A stretch of 64,000 nucleotides of DNA from Dallia pectoralis (lineage: Eukaryota > Chordata > Actinopteri > Esociformes > Umbridae), in the NCBI GenBank assembly GCA_029465975.1, contig CM055736.1, forward strand, positions 5,457,482 to 5,521,481. Direction: 5' to 3'. Numbering within the stretch: the first letter of the stretch is position 1; every line of letters starts with the position of its first letter. The notes below the pieces were generated by a model, which saw nothing but the letters and a program-made list of their open reading frames with translations, was not told where the DNA came from and did no database searches. Shown here one piece after another: positions 56,160 to 64,000 of this stretch. The position numbers and the translations under genes are program-made.

Positions 56160-56280
56160 CCTCGGTGGCTGAGAGACCGCCATCTAGTGCGGCAGAGAGA
56201 CCGCCATCTAGTGCGGCTGAGAGTCCGCCATCTTGTGCGGCTGAGAGACCGCCATCTTGTGCGGCTCAGAGTCCGCCGTC
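56160..56280. repeat. Short tandem array, ~24-bp unit
   Basis: Four to five copies of GAGAGACCGCCATCTAGTGC plus 'ggct', with later copies reading CATCTTG. On the minus strand it gives SQPHKMAV / SQPHKMAD repeats, including one internal stop. Confidence 0.85.
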
Positions 56281-57765
56281 GTAGGCGACGTGGTGGCGGC
56301 GGCCGTCGTGAGCGCCGTCGTGGCGGCGGCCATCGTGGGCGCAGTCGTGGCGGCGGCCATTGTGAGCGTAGTCGTGGCGGCGGCCATCGTGAGCGCAGTC
56401 GTGGCGGCGGCCATCGTGAGCGCAGTCGTGGCGGCGGCCATCGTGAGCGCAGTCGTGGCGGCGGCCATCGTGAGCGCAGTCGTGGCGGCGGCCATCGTGA
56501 GCGCAGTCGTGGCGGCGGCCATCGTGAGCGCGTCGTGGCGGCGGCCATCGTGAGCGTCGTCGTGGCGCCGGCCATCGTGAGCGTAGTCGTGGCGGCGGCC
56601 ATCGTGGGCGTCGTCGTGGCGCGGCCTTCGTGGCCGGCGATGCGGCAGCCATTGTGGGCGGCGATGCGGCAGCCATTGTGGGCGGCGATGCGGCAGCCAT
56701 TTTGGGTGGCGATGCGGCAGCCGTTGTGGGCGGCGATGCGGCAGCCATCTTGGGCGCTGGCGTGGCGACGGCAGCCGTTGTGGGCGGCGATGCGGCTGCC
56801 GTTGTGGGCGGCGATGCGGCAGCCATTGTGGGCGGCGATGCGGCAGCCATTGTGGGCGGCGATGCGGCAGCCACTGTGGGCGGCGATGCGGCCGCCATCT
56901 TGAGCGCCGGCGTGACGGCAACACCCATCTTGAGCGCTGGCGGAACGGCGGGAGCCATCTTGAGCGCTGGCGGAACGGCGGGAGCCATCTTGAGCGCTGG
57001 CGGGACGACGGCAGCCATCTTGAGCGCTGGCGTGACGGCAACAGCCATCTTGAGCGCTGGCGGGACGGCGGGAGCCATCGTGGACGCTGGCGTGACGGTG
57101 GCAGCCATCTTGGGCGCTGGCGGGACGACGGCAGCCATCTTGGGCGCTGGCGTGACAGCAACAGCCATCTTGAGCGCTGGCGGAACGGCGGGAGCCAACG
57201 TGGACGCTGGCGGGACGACGGCAGCCATCTTGAGCGCTGGCGGGACGACGGCAGCCATCCTGAACGCTGGCGTGACGGCAACAGCCATCTTGAGCGCTGG
57301 CGGGACGGCGGGAGCCATCGTGGACGCTGGCGTGACGGTGGCAGCCATCTTGGGCGCTGGCGGGACGACAACAGCCATCTTGGGCGCTGGCGTGACGGCG
57401 GGGGCCATCGTGGACGCTGGCGTGACGGCGGCAGCCATCTTGGGCGCTGGCGTGGCGACGGCAGCCATCTTGAGCGCTGGCGTGACGGCAGGAGCCATCG
57501 TGGGCGCTGGCGTGACGGCAACCATCTCAGGCGCAGGCGTGGTGGCGACCATCTCGGGCGCAGGCTCCTGGAAGTCCAGCCATGTCCTCCACCACGTCCT
57601 AATAACAGCCGTGGGCTGTTCATCCAACCCCTCCGGGGGTTTTTCTGTCCCTGACGTAGGTGGCCGAAAAGGGTCTTCCCACGGCGGGGGTAGTGGCTGT
57701 AGCTCCAGGGGTTTTCCTCCCCCTGTCTGCAGCCCCGGAGCAGTGGGTGGCCGTTCCTGCAGCAC
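56266..57765 (-). CDS. Repeat protein of the non-autonomous LTR element
   Basis: A 499-codon frame on the element's sense strand, beginning at Met 57765. Residues 1-75 are unique and proline-rich (LQPLPPPWEDPFRPP, then VIRTWWRTWLDFQEP). Then follow about 20 copies of a 10-residue unit (for example TPALKMAVAV), about ten copies of an 8-residue unit (SPPTMAAA), and, in another frame after a shift near 56630, a 9-residue unit (TTALTMAAA). All contain a Met-Ala anchor. No signal peptide, membrane segment or enzyme motif is visible. I do not recognise a function; a Gag-like or merely structural RNA role is possible, as is no protein at all. Confidence 0.5.
   Translation of the reverse strand: MLQERPPTAPGLQTGGGKPLELQPLPPPWEDPFRPPTSGTEKPPEGLDEQPTAVIRTWWRTWLDFQEPAPEMVATTPAPEMVAVTPAPTMAPAVTPALKMAAVATPAPKMAAAVTPASTMAPAVTPAPKMAVVVPPAPKMAATVTPASTMAPAVPPALKMAVAVTPAFRMAAVVPPALKMAAVVPPASTLAPAVPPALKMAVAVTPAPKMAAVVPPAPKMAATVTPASTMAPAVPPALKMAVAVTPALKMAAVVPPALKMAPAVPPALKMAPAVPPALKMGVAVTPALKMAAASPPTVAAASPPTMAAASPPTMAAASPPTTAAASPPTTAAVATPAPKMAAASPPTTAAASPPKMAAASPPTMAAASPPTMAAASPATKAAPRRRPRWPPPRLRSRWPAPRRRSRWPPPRRAHDGRRHDCAHDGRRHDCAHDGRRHDCAHDGRRHDCAHDGRRHDCAHDGRRHDYAHNGRRHDCAHDGRRHDGAHDGRRHHVAYDGGL
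56290..56625. repeat. Minisatellite block, 27-bp unit
   Basis: About twelve copies of GCGGCCATCGTGAGCGCAGT followed by CGTGGCG, very GC-rich and CpG-rich. The period is divisible by three, so several frames stay open on both strands. Confidence 0.92.
56626..56895. repeat. Minisatellite block, 24-bp unit
   Basis: About ten copies of GCAGCCATTGTGGGCGGCGA then TGCG, with one longer copy near 56740-56770. Divisible by three; minus-strand reading SPPTMAAA. Confidence 0.92.
56896..57545. repeat. Minisatellite block, 30-bp unit
   Basis: About 21 copies of GCCATCTTGAGCGCTGGCGG followed by a variable 10-base part (AACGGCGGGA, GACGACGGCA or TGACGGCAAC type). Higher-order pairing of two or more unit types is visible. 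Divisible by three; minus-strand reading like TPALKMAVAV. Confidence 0.92.
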
Positions 57766-57893
57766 CAGGACCGTGGGTGTTCTTTCTGCGGTCCTCCCGG
57801 AACACCTCCTTAGCTCCCCCCCAAAAACCTTTTTGGGACGCTGTCGGGGTGCCCTCTTGCCTTCCTCCGGGAAGGACCGCGGACCCGATGTAA

Positions 57894-58089
57894 TCAGCCC
57901 TGATGCATTGGTGGCTCATACCCGAAGTAAGCACGGAGGCGCCTATACTCCTCTTCGGGCGTCTCCGGCTTAAGCCAGTCCCACTGCTCCGTGGTGCGAC
58001 GGTGAGCTTCATCCTTCGGGGCGCTATAGCTTGCCCCCCCGAGGAATCCACTCACCATCAGGCTCCGCTGGCTATCTTGTTGGCTTCGC
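57894..58089 (-). CDS. Short frame next to the 5' LTR
   Basis: On the minus strand, a Met two bases inside the interior (ATGCGAAGCC) opens a 65-codon frame ending at 57894. It contains TEQWDWLKPETPEEEYRRLR then AYFGYEPPMHQG: a charged, Trp- and Tyr-containing sequence unlike the low-complexity remainder. A second Met lies 11 codons in. It could be the start of a Gag-like protein whose frame was later broken, since the 499-codon frame follows after about 130 bases. I do not recognise it. Confidence 0.45.
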
Positions 58090-58093
58090 ATTC

Positions 58094-58484
58094 TGTCACG
58101 AACCGTAGGGTGTAGTGCAGGATGAAGCCAGGTGCAGAGCCAATGTATCCGTTTTAACACAGGTTTATTACAGGACAAAAGTAAAACAAACCGTGAACGG
58201 CGAAAAAGAACTAAACTGTTAACTAGAACTGATATTGCGCATACACAGCGACTTACGAAACATTCCAATAACAGCACGTCTTCTAATATGTATAACACTC
58301 ACCTCTACAAACAACGTGTGACATGTAACAACGCGAAGCAACGAGTGCACTGCTCGCGACCCTCTTATATCCCAGTGATTACAAGTGCAAACAGCCGTGA
58401 GACAAACGTAAACACGGAAGTGAAACAAGGAAGTGCATCACCGAAATATGTCCGTGTAGCAACGCCACCACACCAATCGTGACA
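58094..58484 (-). mobile_element. 5' LTR of the minisatellite-bearing element
   Basis: Same 391-bp block as 55633-56023. It is the upstream LTR on the minus strand and so the likely promoter (TATA-like sequence around 58364-58371). No clear primer-binding site follows it. Confidence 0.9.
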
Positions 58485-58906
58485 GAAATTGTGCAACGTG
58501 ATATCGCAATAAAGGTATTGAGTCGATATATCGTGCACCCCTAGTTTGTACATATTATAAGTTTGTTGCTTTTCAAGACAAGAGTATGTTGTGACGTCGT
58601 ACACCAACCAGTCGCGATCCTTGCCATCCCTTTCCACTTAGTATTGAAACGTCTTTTTTATTTTTGGAACCGTCCTCCTCATCCTCTTTTCGTTGCTCGA
58701 CAGCCGGCAACCTCTTCACGCCAGCATTTTGTCTCGAACGTCCAAGAAAATTGCCGGGCTTGCTTATCAAAAACAATAGGCTACGTGATTTGTCAACAAC
58801 ACAACGCTTGCTCGATGTTGTGTTATCTTATTGGCTACCCGCCAATCACAAAAGTTACCCGCATTTGCCGGGTGGGCGGGTGCCAATTTCATGCCCTGAC
58901 TATCAC

Positions 58907-60840
58907 TACACTAACCCGCATTACGTGACCACAACAGACAATCAAAAAGTACACTCTTTGGAATCGGGCCATGAATCAAAACTCATCCTTAAGAAGGGCA
59001 AAAGTAAACCATTATCACTAATACTCACATACTGCTATCATGAAATAGCACAGGTCTAGTTGAGCAGACTTAATATGAGTATGGTGCTGGCAAATTCAGC
59101 TATTTTGGTTTAGGGGGTAGGTGGGGAGGAGAAGCATTTGCTTAATGTTGTTTTTTCCTGTATCTCTATTGAACAGGGTAATATTCACTATCAACACAAA
59201 GCAGGTGCAGTTGCCCCAAAAAAAGCAATACTATCCGCTATTTGTTTTTTATTTGTGCTTCGCAACCTTTTGAAACAATTTGCTATGGTAATACCACACA
59301 TAGGGTATTCAATCGTTTTGTGTCCTGTCTGTCTAGACTTTAACCTGACCCATTTTGAGAGAATGTAATCTGTCATGATGGCGTATAGACCATGAGTTTG
59401 ATGATAGCCCAGTGGGGAGTGGGAGGTTCCCTCTACTCGTCTTTCAGAGAGATGTTTGGCAGCACTGCTAATCAGAGAACAATTAGACTGGGAACTCTTT
59501 TGGCGACAGAAAACTCTGATTACCCAAGAGTGAATGGGGGTATATTTAGTACTTTTTCCACCATGGTCGCCATGGCGCCCTTGAGCTATGCACCGAAGCA
59601 TAGAGGAGAAAAAGGGGAGATGGAATAGTGATCACACAGTGGCTTTAAAGGAAACCATATATAACCAACCCAACTCCCCTTTAATATATAGTTGGTCAAC
59701 CTGGATAGCCATCCATATGTTATCCCCATGAAAATGGATATTCGCTACATCTAGATCTCACTTGATCTACCCTACCCCCAAAACCGATCTACCCACAAAA
59801 TCTAACCATACTTTAATATTCCTTACTTGACCATAGTGGTCCTTCCCCTATGATCCGTCTCTGTCTCTCAGAAGTCTACTGTTATCATGTTTACTACTCC
59901 TCCACCCACCCAACCCAGCGCTGTTTGGAATTGAACAGACAGATCAAGGCTCTAGAACCTGAGGCATCAATACCAGTGTGTGTAGATGAAAGTCAGAGGA
60001 GAACTCAGGAGTTCACACAGTCTTCAGTGTTTAACCCCTTTATATTATTCAGATTGGGAGCACCCTGAAGAATGTTCTCCGGGTCTTCAATCTGCTCGTC
60101 TACAACAGAGATCCAGCGACACAAATTGCAAAAGTTTCTGGAGAACTACTATTTTTTCGCCTAACAGACAAAGACTTCCAGAGGTGGGATTTGAAGATCC
60201 AATACATACAAGCACACACTTTCTCACACACACATACACCCACACACTCATTATGGGCAGGTATAATCTTTTGGATAGGAGTTGATAACTAATGGTAACT
60301 TCTTGGTCAGTCTTTTGTCTTCTGATTGAGAGAGCGCTAATTGACTTTTGAAACTTTGGGCCCTGCAGTCAAATTCACTCGAGAAACCTAGTCTGTGATG
60401 TACATCAACTTTGGTGATGTACCTCTGGAGGATTCTGTGTGACAGGTTCATTTAACATGGCTTTTAATTGGTTTCAGTACTCAGAACGCTCCCTCTCTTA
60501 CTCTCCGATTAAAGCTCTCCCTTTTTTCCTGTCACCCCCTGTCCTCTATTTTCTCTAATCATCACCCTCCTTCATTCCCTTTATTCCAATATCCTCCCAT
60601 TCTACCATGGCACTTCATGTTTATCCTGATCTTCTGTCTACTAAATCAATAACACATCATATTATTTGATCTCCTTATCCCAGTTCTCAGTACTGCAGAT
60701 GCACCACAGCCCTAACAACGCAAACAGCATGTACTACAAAATGTTAAGCTGGGTCTCAAGTCTAACAAGTCAGAGAAGTTTGTTCCGGGGCCCACAAAGC
60801 TAGGTACAAGATAGAATAATGTTATTTCTTCATCCCCTCA
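58907..60840. other. Unassigned sequence
   Basis: Frames up to about 136 codons exist (for example 59191-59601 on the minus strand) but none has recognisable domains. A pyrimidine-rich stretch occurs at 60480-60600. Nothing supports a gene. Confidence 0.45.
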
Positions 60841-61849
60841 CACATGCAACCTATAGGCGTCATTCTGGACTCTACACTCTCCTTTGATCAGCACATTCAA
60901 CAGACTGTAAAATCTTCATTCTTTTACCTCCACAACATTGCCAAACTCAGACCTTTCCTCCCCGTCCTGCCTCTGAAACCCTAATATATACATATATAAC
61001 CTCCCGTCTTGACGACTGCAACTCTCTTCTCACCTGCATCAAATCTAGATCCCTCCATAATCTCTAAATGGTACTAAACTCTGCGGTCAGACTTCTGTTC
61101 ACACCAAGTCCCGGCAGCATATCAGAATCAGAAAAAAAGTGTTTAATCGCCATTGGATGTGTTAACATACAAGGAATTTACTATGGCAGGAAGGTGCTTA
61201 CATACAACATATGAATATAACAATATAAATTATACTAAGGGGCTGAGTGGGTAGAGGGGTAGTAATGTACAAAATCCTAATCAAGATACCGAAAACCAAC
61301 AGTGCAATAGAGCAAATATTGTAGTGTAAATCAGGCAATGTGCAAAAAGGAATGGGTCATAGTTCCAGGCTTGTGTGCACCCCTGGCCTTATTGAGGAGG
61401 CCAGTAGCAACCCCTATCCTCTTATACTGGCTTCCTATTTCCCAACGCATTGACTACAAGATCATCATACTCACATAAAATGCCCTAATCCACATCGCCA
61501 CTGCCTATCTCTCCTACCTTCTTCCTTTTCAACCTACACACAAACACACACACACACACAAATACACACTCCGATCCAGTACTGCGGGCTACCTCATAAT
61601 CCTCAAATCCATGCTTAAAGGCTTTGGTGACAGAGCATTCTCAAGGGCAGCTCCTAGACTCTGGAACTCTCTCCCGAAAACCATCCATTACTCTGAGCCT
61701 ATGCCCATCTTCAAGCAATGCCTGAAGACTCATCTGTTCAGAATGGCCTACCTCTAACCATGGCCAAATCACATTATTTCATTTTTTTCTCTGTTTTCAC
61801 ACAGTATTTCGTTTTTTGTAAAGCGACTTTGGGTCATAGAAAAGCACTA
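60841..61849 (+). pseudogene. L2-clade LINE, RT C-terminal end
   Basis: The plus strand reads VILDSTLSFDQHIQQTVKSS and FFYLHNIAKLRPFLP, then DDCNSLLTC and VLNSAVRLLFTPSP. After the inserted 61122-61385 repeat it goes on with the end of the protein: GFGDRAFSRAAPRLWNSLP and FKQCLKTHLFRMAYL. Stops and frameshifts are frequent. The 3' tail (TTTGTAAAGCGACTTTGGGT then 'agaaaagcactata') is interrupted by the Tc1 element; its continuation with ATT repeats is at 63456-63500. A CA-rich microsatellite lies at 61530-61565. Confidence 0.8.
61122..61385 (-). repeat. Rex1-like LINE 3' end fragment inside the L2 LINE
   Basis: ATCAGAATCAGAAAAAAAGT start and CATACAAGGAATTTACTATG, then 'gcttacatacaacatatgaatataacaatataaattatactaag', closely like 40397-40640. 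It interrupts the L2 coding remnant. Confidence 0.65.
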
Positions 61850-61851
61850 TA

Positions 61852-63453
61852 CAGGTGCTGGTCATATAATTAGAATATCATCAAAACGTTTATTTCAGTA
61901 ATTCCATTTAAAAAGTGAAACTTGTATAATGTATACATTCATTACACACAGACTGATATATTTCAAGTTTTCATTCCTTTTAATTTTGATGATTATAACT
62001 GACAACTAATGAAAACCCCAAAATCAGTATCTCAGAAAATTATAATATTGTGAAAAGGTTCAATATTGAAGACACCTGGTGCAACACTCTATTCAGCTAA
62101 TTACCTCAAAATACCTGCAAAGGCCTTTAAATGGTCTCTCAGTCTAGTTCTGTAGGCTACACAATCATGGGGAAGACTGATGACTTGACAGCTGTCCAAA
62201 AGACGACCTTTGACACCTTGCACAAGGAGGGCAAGACACGAAAGGTCATTGCTAAAGAGACTGGCTGTTCACAGAGCTCTGTGTCCAAGCACATTAATAG
62301 AAAAGCGAAGGGGAGGAAAAGATGTGGTAGAAAAAAGTGTACAAGCAATAGGGATAACCGCACCCTGGAGAGGATTGTGAAACAAAACCCATTCAAAAAT
62401 GTGGGGGAGATTCACAAAGACTGGACTGCAGCTGGAGTCAGTGCTTCAAGAACCACCACACACAGACGTATGCAAGACATGGGTTTCAGTTGTCTCATTC
62501 CTTGTGTCAAGCCACTCTTGAACAAGACACAACGTCAGAAGCGTCTCGCCTGGGCTAAAGACAAAAAGGACTGGACTGCTGCTGAGTGGTCCAAAGTTAT
62601 GTTCTCTGATGAAAGTACATTTTGCATTTCTTTTAGAAATCAAGGTCCCATAGTCTGGAGGAAGAGAAGAGAGGCACAGAATCCACGTTGCTTGAAATCC
62701 AGTGTAAAGTTTTCACAGTCAGTGATGGTTTGGGGTGCCATGTCATCTGCTGGTGTTGGTCCACTGTGTTTTCTGAGGTCCAAGGTCAACACAGTCGTCT
62801 ACCAGGAAGTTTTACAGCACTTCATGCTTCCTGCTGCTGACAAACTTTATGCAGATGCAGATTTCATTTTCCAACAGGACTTGGCACCTGCACACAGTGC
62901 CAAAGCTACCAGTACCTGGTTTAAGGACCATGGTATCCCTGTTGTTAATTGGCCAGCAAACTTGCCTGACCTAAACCCTATAGAAAATCTATGGGGTATT
63001 GTGAAGAGGAAGATGCGATACGCCAGATCCAACAATGCAGAAGAGCTGAAGGCCACTATCAGAGCAACCTGGGCTCTCATAACACCTGAGAAGTGCCTCA
63101 GACTGATCGATGCCACGCCGCATTGCTGCAGTAATTCAGGCAAAAGGAGCCATAACTAAGTATTGAGTGCTGTACATGCTCATACTTTTCATGTTCATAC
63201 TTTTCAGTTGGACAACATTTCGAAAACTCCTTTTTTGTATTGGTCTTAAGTAATATTCAAATTTTCGGTGATACTGAATTCGGGATTTTCATTAGTTGTC
63301 AGTTTTAACCATCACAATTAAATGAAATAAACATTTGAAATATATCAGTCTGTGTGTAATGAATTAATATAATATCCAAGTTTTACTTTTTGAATGAAAT
63401 TACTGAAATAAATCAACTTTTGGATGATATTCTAATTATATGACCAGCACCTG
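61852..63453 (+). mobile_element. Tc1-like DNA transposon, full length
   Basis: 1602 bp, bounded by CAGGTGCTGGTCATATAATT at 61852 and its inverse ending at 63453, with TA on each side (61850-61851 and 63454-63455). The inverted repeats are roughly 200 bp long with a small deletion in the left arm, as in Tc1 elements with long repeats. It inserted in the 3' tail of an L2 LINE. Confidence 0.95.
62167..63159 (+). CDS. Tc1 transposase, C-terminus frameshifted
   Basis: The likely start is Met 62167 (MGKTDDLTAVQK), although the frame is open from 62131. Residues 1-110 hold two helix-turn-helix DNA-binding motifs (KVIAKETGCSQSSVSKHI; SRTTTHRRMQDMGF) with a basic GRKRCGRKK stretch between. The catalytic triad is complete: Asp in MFSDESTF, Asp in FQQDLAPAHS, Glu in DLNPIENLWG, with 34 residues between the last two (DD34E). 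Near 63110 a small deletion shifts the frame, replacing about the last 18 residues; the usual ending (PRRIAAVIQAKGAITKY type) is readable in another frame to 63167. The enzyme cuts and pastes the element at TA sites. The copy may be inactive or only slightly changed. Confidence 0.92.
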   Translation: MGKTDDLTAVQKTTFDTLHKEGKTRKVIAKETGCSQSSVSKHINRKAKGRKRCGRKKCTSNRDNRTLERIVKQNPFKNVGEIHKDWTAAGVSASRTTTHRRMQDMGFSCLIPCVKPLLNKTQRQKRLAWAKDKKDWTAAEWSKVMFSDESTFCISFRNQGPIVWRKRREAQNPRCLKSSVKFSQSVMVWGAMSSAGVGPLCFLRSKVNTVVYQEVLQHFMLPAADKLYADADFIFQQDLAPAHSAKATSTWFKDHGIPVVNWPANLPDLNPIENLWGIVKRKMRYARSNNAEELKATIRATWALITPEKCLRLIDATPHCCSNSGKRSHN

Positions 63454-63455
63454 TA

Positions 63456-63500
63456 TACATATGGTGTATGATTATTATTAGTATTACTTCAATGGACTGA
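63456..63500 (+). repeat. 3' tail of the split L2 LINE
   Basis: TACATATGGTGTATGATTAT and ATT repeats follow the Tc1 element directly and complete the tail interrupted at 61849. Confidence 0.5.
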
Positions 63501-63849
63501 AATCACTTCACATTCAGTGTAGCATTAAAGCAGAAACCTATACATGCAGAGGAATAGGAATGCATGGGACAGCACTTTTCAAAATGAACACGTTACCATG
63601 ACCATGCTGAAACATGCTGCATGCTTTTGTGGGTTTAGGACTTTTTTTAGTCCTCGCATACTTGATGATTTGACGGTGGGACAGCTCTAAGCTCTCACAG
63701 ACATACAGAGAATGCGCTTTAAAGTCTGTGAGTGTGGACATTAGGATTGGGACAAAAAGTAAAATAACTGGATAAAACAGACACAGAAGTGCTGCAAACC
63801 CACTTCCTAAATAAGGTAGATGCTCTTTCCCTGAATAACAGTAGTAAGT

Positions 63850-63940
63850 CCATACAAATATTTTCTTATAACTCATCCCACCCTGGGAATCATACCCACA
63901 ACCCTGCTGTTACTAGTATAATGCGCTACAAACTGATGTA
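63850..63940 (-). repeat. tRNA-derived SINE fragment
   Basis: On the minus strand a B box-like GGTATGATTCC (63886-63896) follows an A box-like TAGCGCAT (63921-63928), with GCAGGGTTGTGGG between, as in fish tRNA-derived SINE heads. The body downstream is not recognisable. It is not a functional tRNA. Confidence 0.45.
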
Positions 63941-64000
63941 CACAAGACCTAAATAATGATGATGCACTGTAGGTAGTTACCCCTGTTCATAACACCATAT

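Larger units (their letters stand above)
55633..58484 (-). mobile_element. Non-autonomous LTR retrotransposon with minisatellite interior
   Basis: Two 391-bp LTRs (55633-56023 and 58094-58484) start TGTCACGA and end TCGTGACA. They differ at one base that I can see (AATGAATCC against AATGTATCC). Minus-strand orientation follows from a purine tract (AGTGGGGGATAC, 56024-56035) beside the left LTR and, within each LTR, a TATA-like GATATAAGAG and downstream AATAAA on that strand. The flanks GATAT (55628-55632) and GAAAT (58485-58489) fit a 5-bp duplication with one mismatch. The 2.07-kb interior has no protease, polymerase or integrase; it encodes only a short conserved-looking frame and a repeat-rich frame. 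Confidence 0.88.
55004..58543. mobile_element. hAT-type element, middle of the nest
   Basis: Ends TAGGGTTGCACGATAT at 55004 and ATATCGTGCACCCCTA ending at 58543. The duplication GTTTGTAC is at 54996-55003 and 58544-58551, inside the outer hAT. Subterminal regions contain many 'gatattgcgat' motifs. Without the LTR element it is about 690 bp. Confidence 0.9.
54584..58898. mobile_element. hAT-type element, outermost of a triple nest
   Basis: Ends CAGGGCCTGAAGTTAACG at 54584 and AATTTCATGCCCTG ending at 58898. The 8-bp duplication ACTATCAC lies at 54576-54583 and 58899-58906. Without its insertions the element is about 770 bp and has no gene, so it is non-autonomous. The outer segments are 54584-55003 and 58552-58898. 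Confidence 0.9.

Noticed and set aside
56208..57623. 471-codon Arg/Pro/Trp-rich minus-strand frame
   Set aside because: It overlaps the 499-codon frame out of phase; composition reflects the same repeat read in another frame. It cannot be excluded outright, but there is no support beyond openness.
56157..57973. Long plus-strand frames over the GC-rich minisatellite (248 and 447 codons)
   Set aside because: The repeat periods are multiples of three so all frames tend to stay open; LTR signals place the sense strand on the minus side.
59191..59601. 136-codon minus-strand frame
   Set aside because: No domain, no splice or start context and no similarity I recognise; likely chance.

Overview
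This window is vertebrate, almost certainly teleost fish, nuclear DNA made nearly entirely of transposable elements and tandem repeats. I found no convincing host gene, rRNA gene, functional tRNA gene, CRISPR array or bacterial-style operon. The teleost assignment rests on the mix of BEL/Pao, L2, Rex1-like, Tx1/L1-like, Tc1, hAT, Harbinger and IS3EU-like elements, the L2 3' tail and tRNA-derived SINE pieces. The species cannot be named from sequence alone.

Layout. 1-2081: 3' end and 3' LTR of a BEL/Pao element (BEL-0). 2090-3295: inverted copy of an unclassified dispersed repeat that is abundant later. 3300-7418: five unrelated tandem arrays and a 91-bp palindrome; the last array is split by a hAT-type element (8-bp duplication CAAAATAC) that itself carries another insertion. 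7419-7973: orphan LTR on the minus strand. 8871-10233: an 83-bp tandem array between two long direct copies. 11033-24820: a BEL/Pao element on the minus strand (BEL-1, duplication AAGTG), split by a second complete BEL/Pao element on the plus strand (BEL-2, 13096-20395, duplication ACCAT). 24826-33640: head-to-tail array of an unclassified ~2.7-kb repeat, with a LINE reverse-transcriptase fragment in the middle unit. 34018-38730: a DNA transposon with long inverted ends full of GTGGCCAC palindromes and the broken 3' end of an integrase-like gene, most like IS3EU. 39366-44600: pieces of a Tx1/L1-like LINE around an L2 LINE (minus strand) that contains a solo LTR. 46025-50110: a Rex1-like LINE split by a Harbinger element, which is split by a hAT-like element. 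54584-58898: hAT containing hAT containing a short non-autonomous LTR retrotransposon whose internal region is almost all in-frame minisatellite. 60841-63500: an L2 LINE (plus strand) split by a 1602-bp Tc1 element with a nearly complete transposase.

The genes do not work together as a pathway. The relationships are nested insertions, and target-site duplications allow relative dating. The most unusual item is the LTR element at 55633-58484: its two 391-bp LTRs are almost identical, it lacks recognisable protease, reverse transcriptase or integrase, and its minus strand carries a 499-codon frame of 8- to 10-residue repeats sharing a Met-Ala-Ala anchor. The IS3EU-like element and the 2.7-kb array are the next best candidates for poorly described biology.
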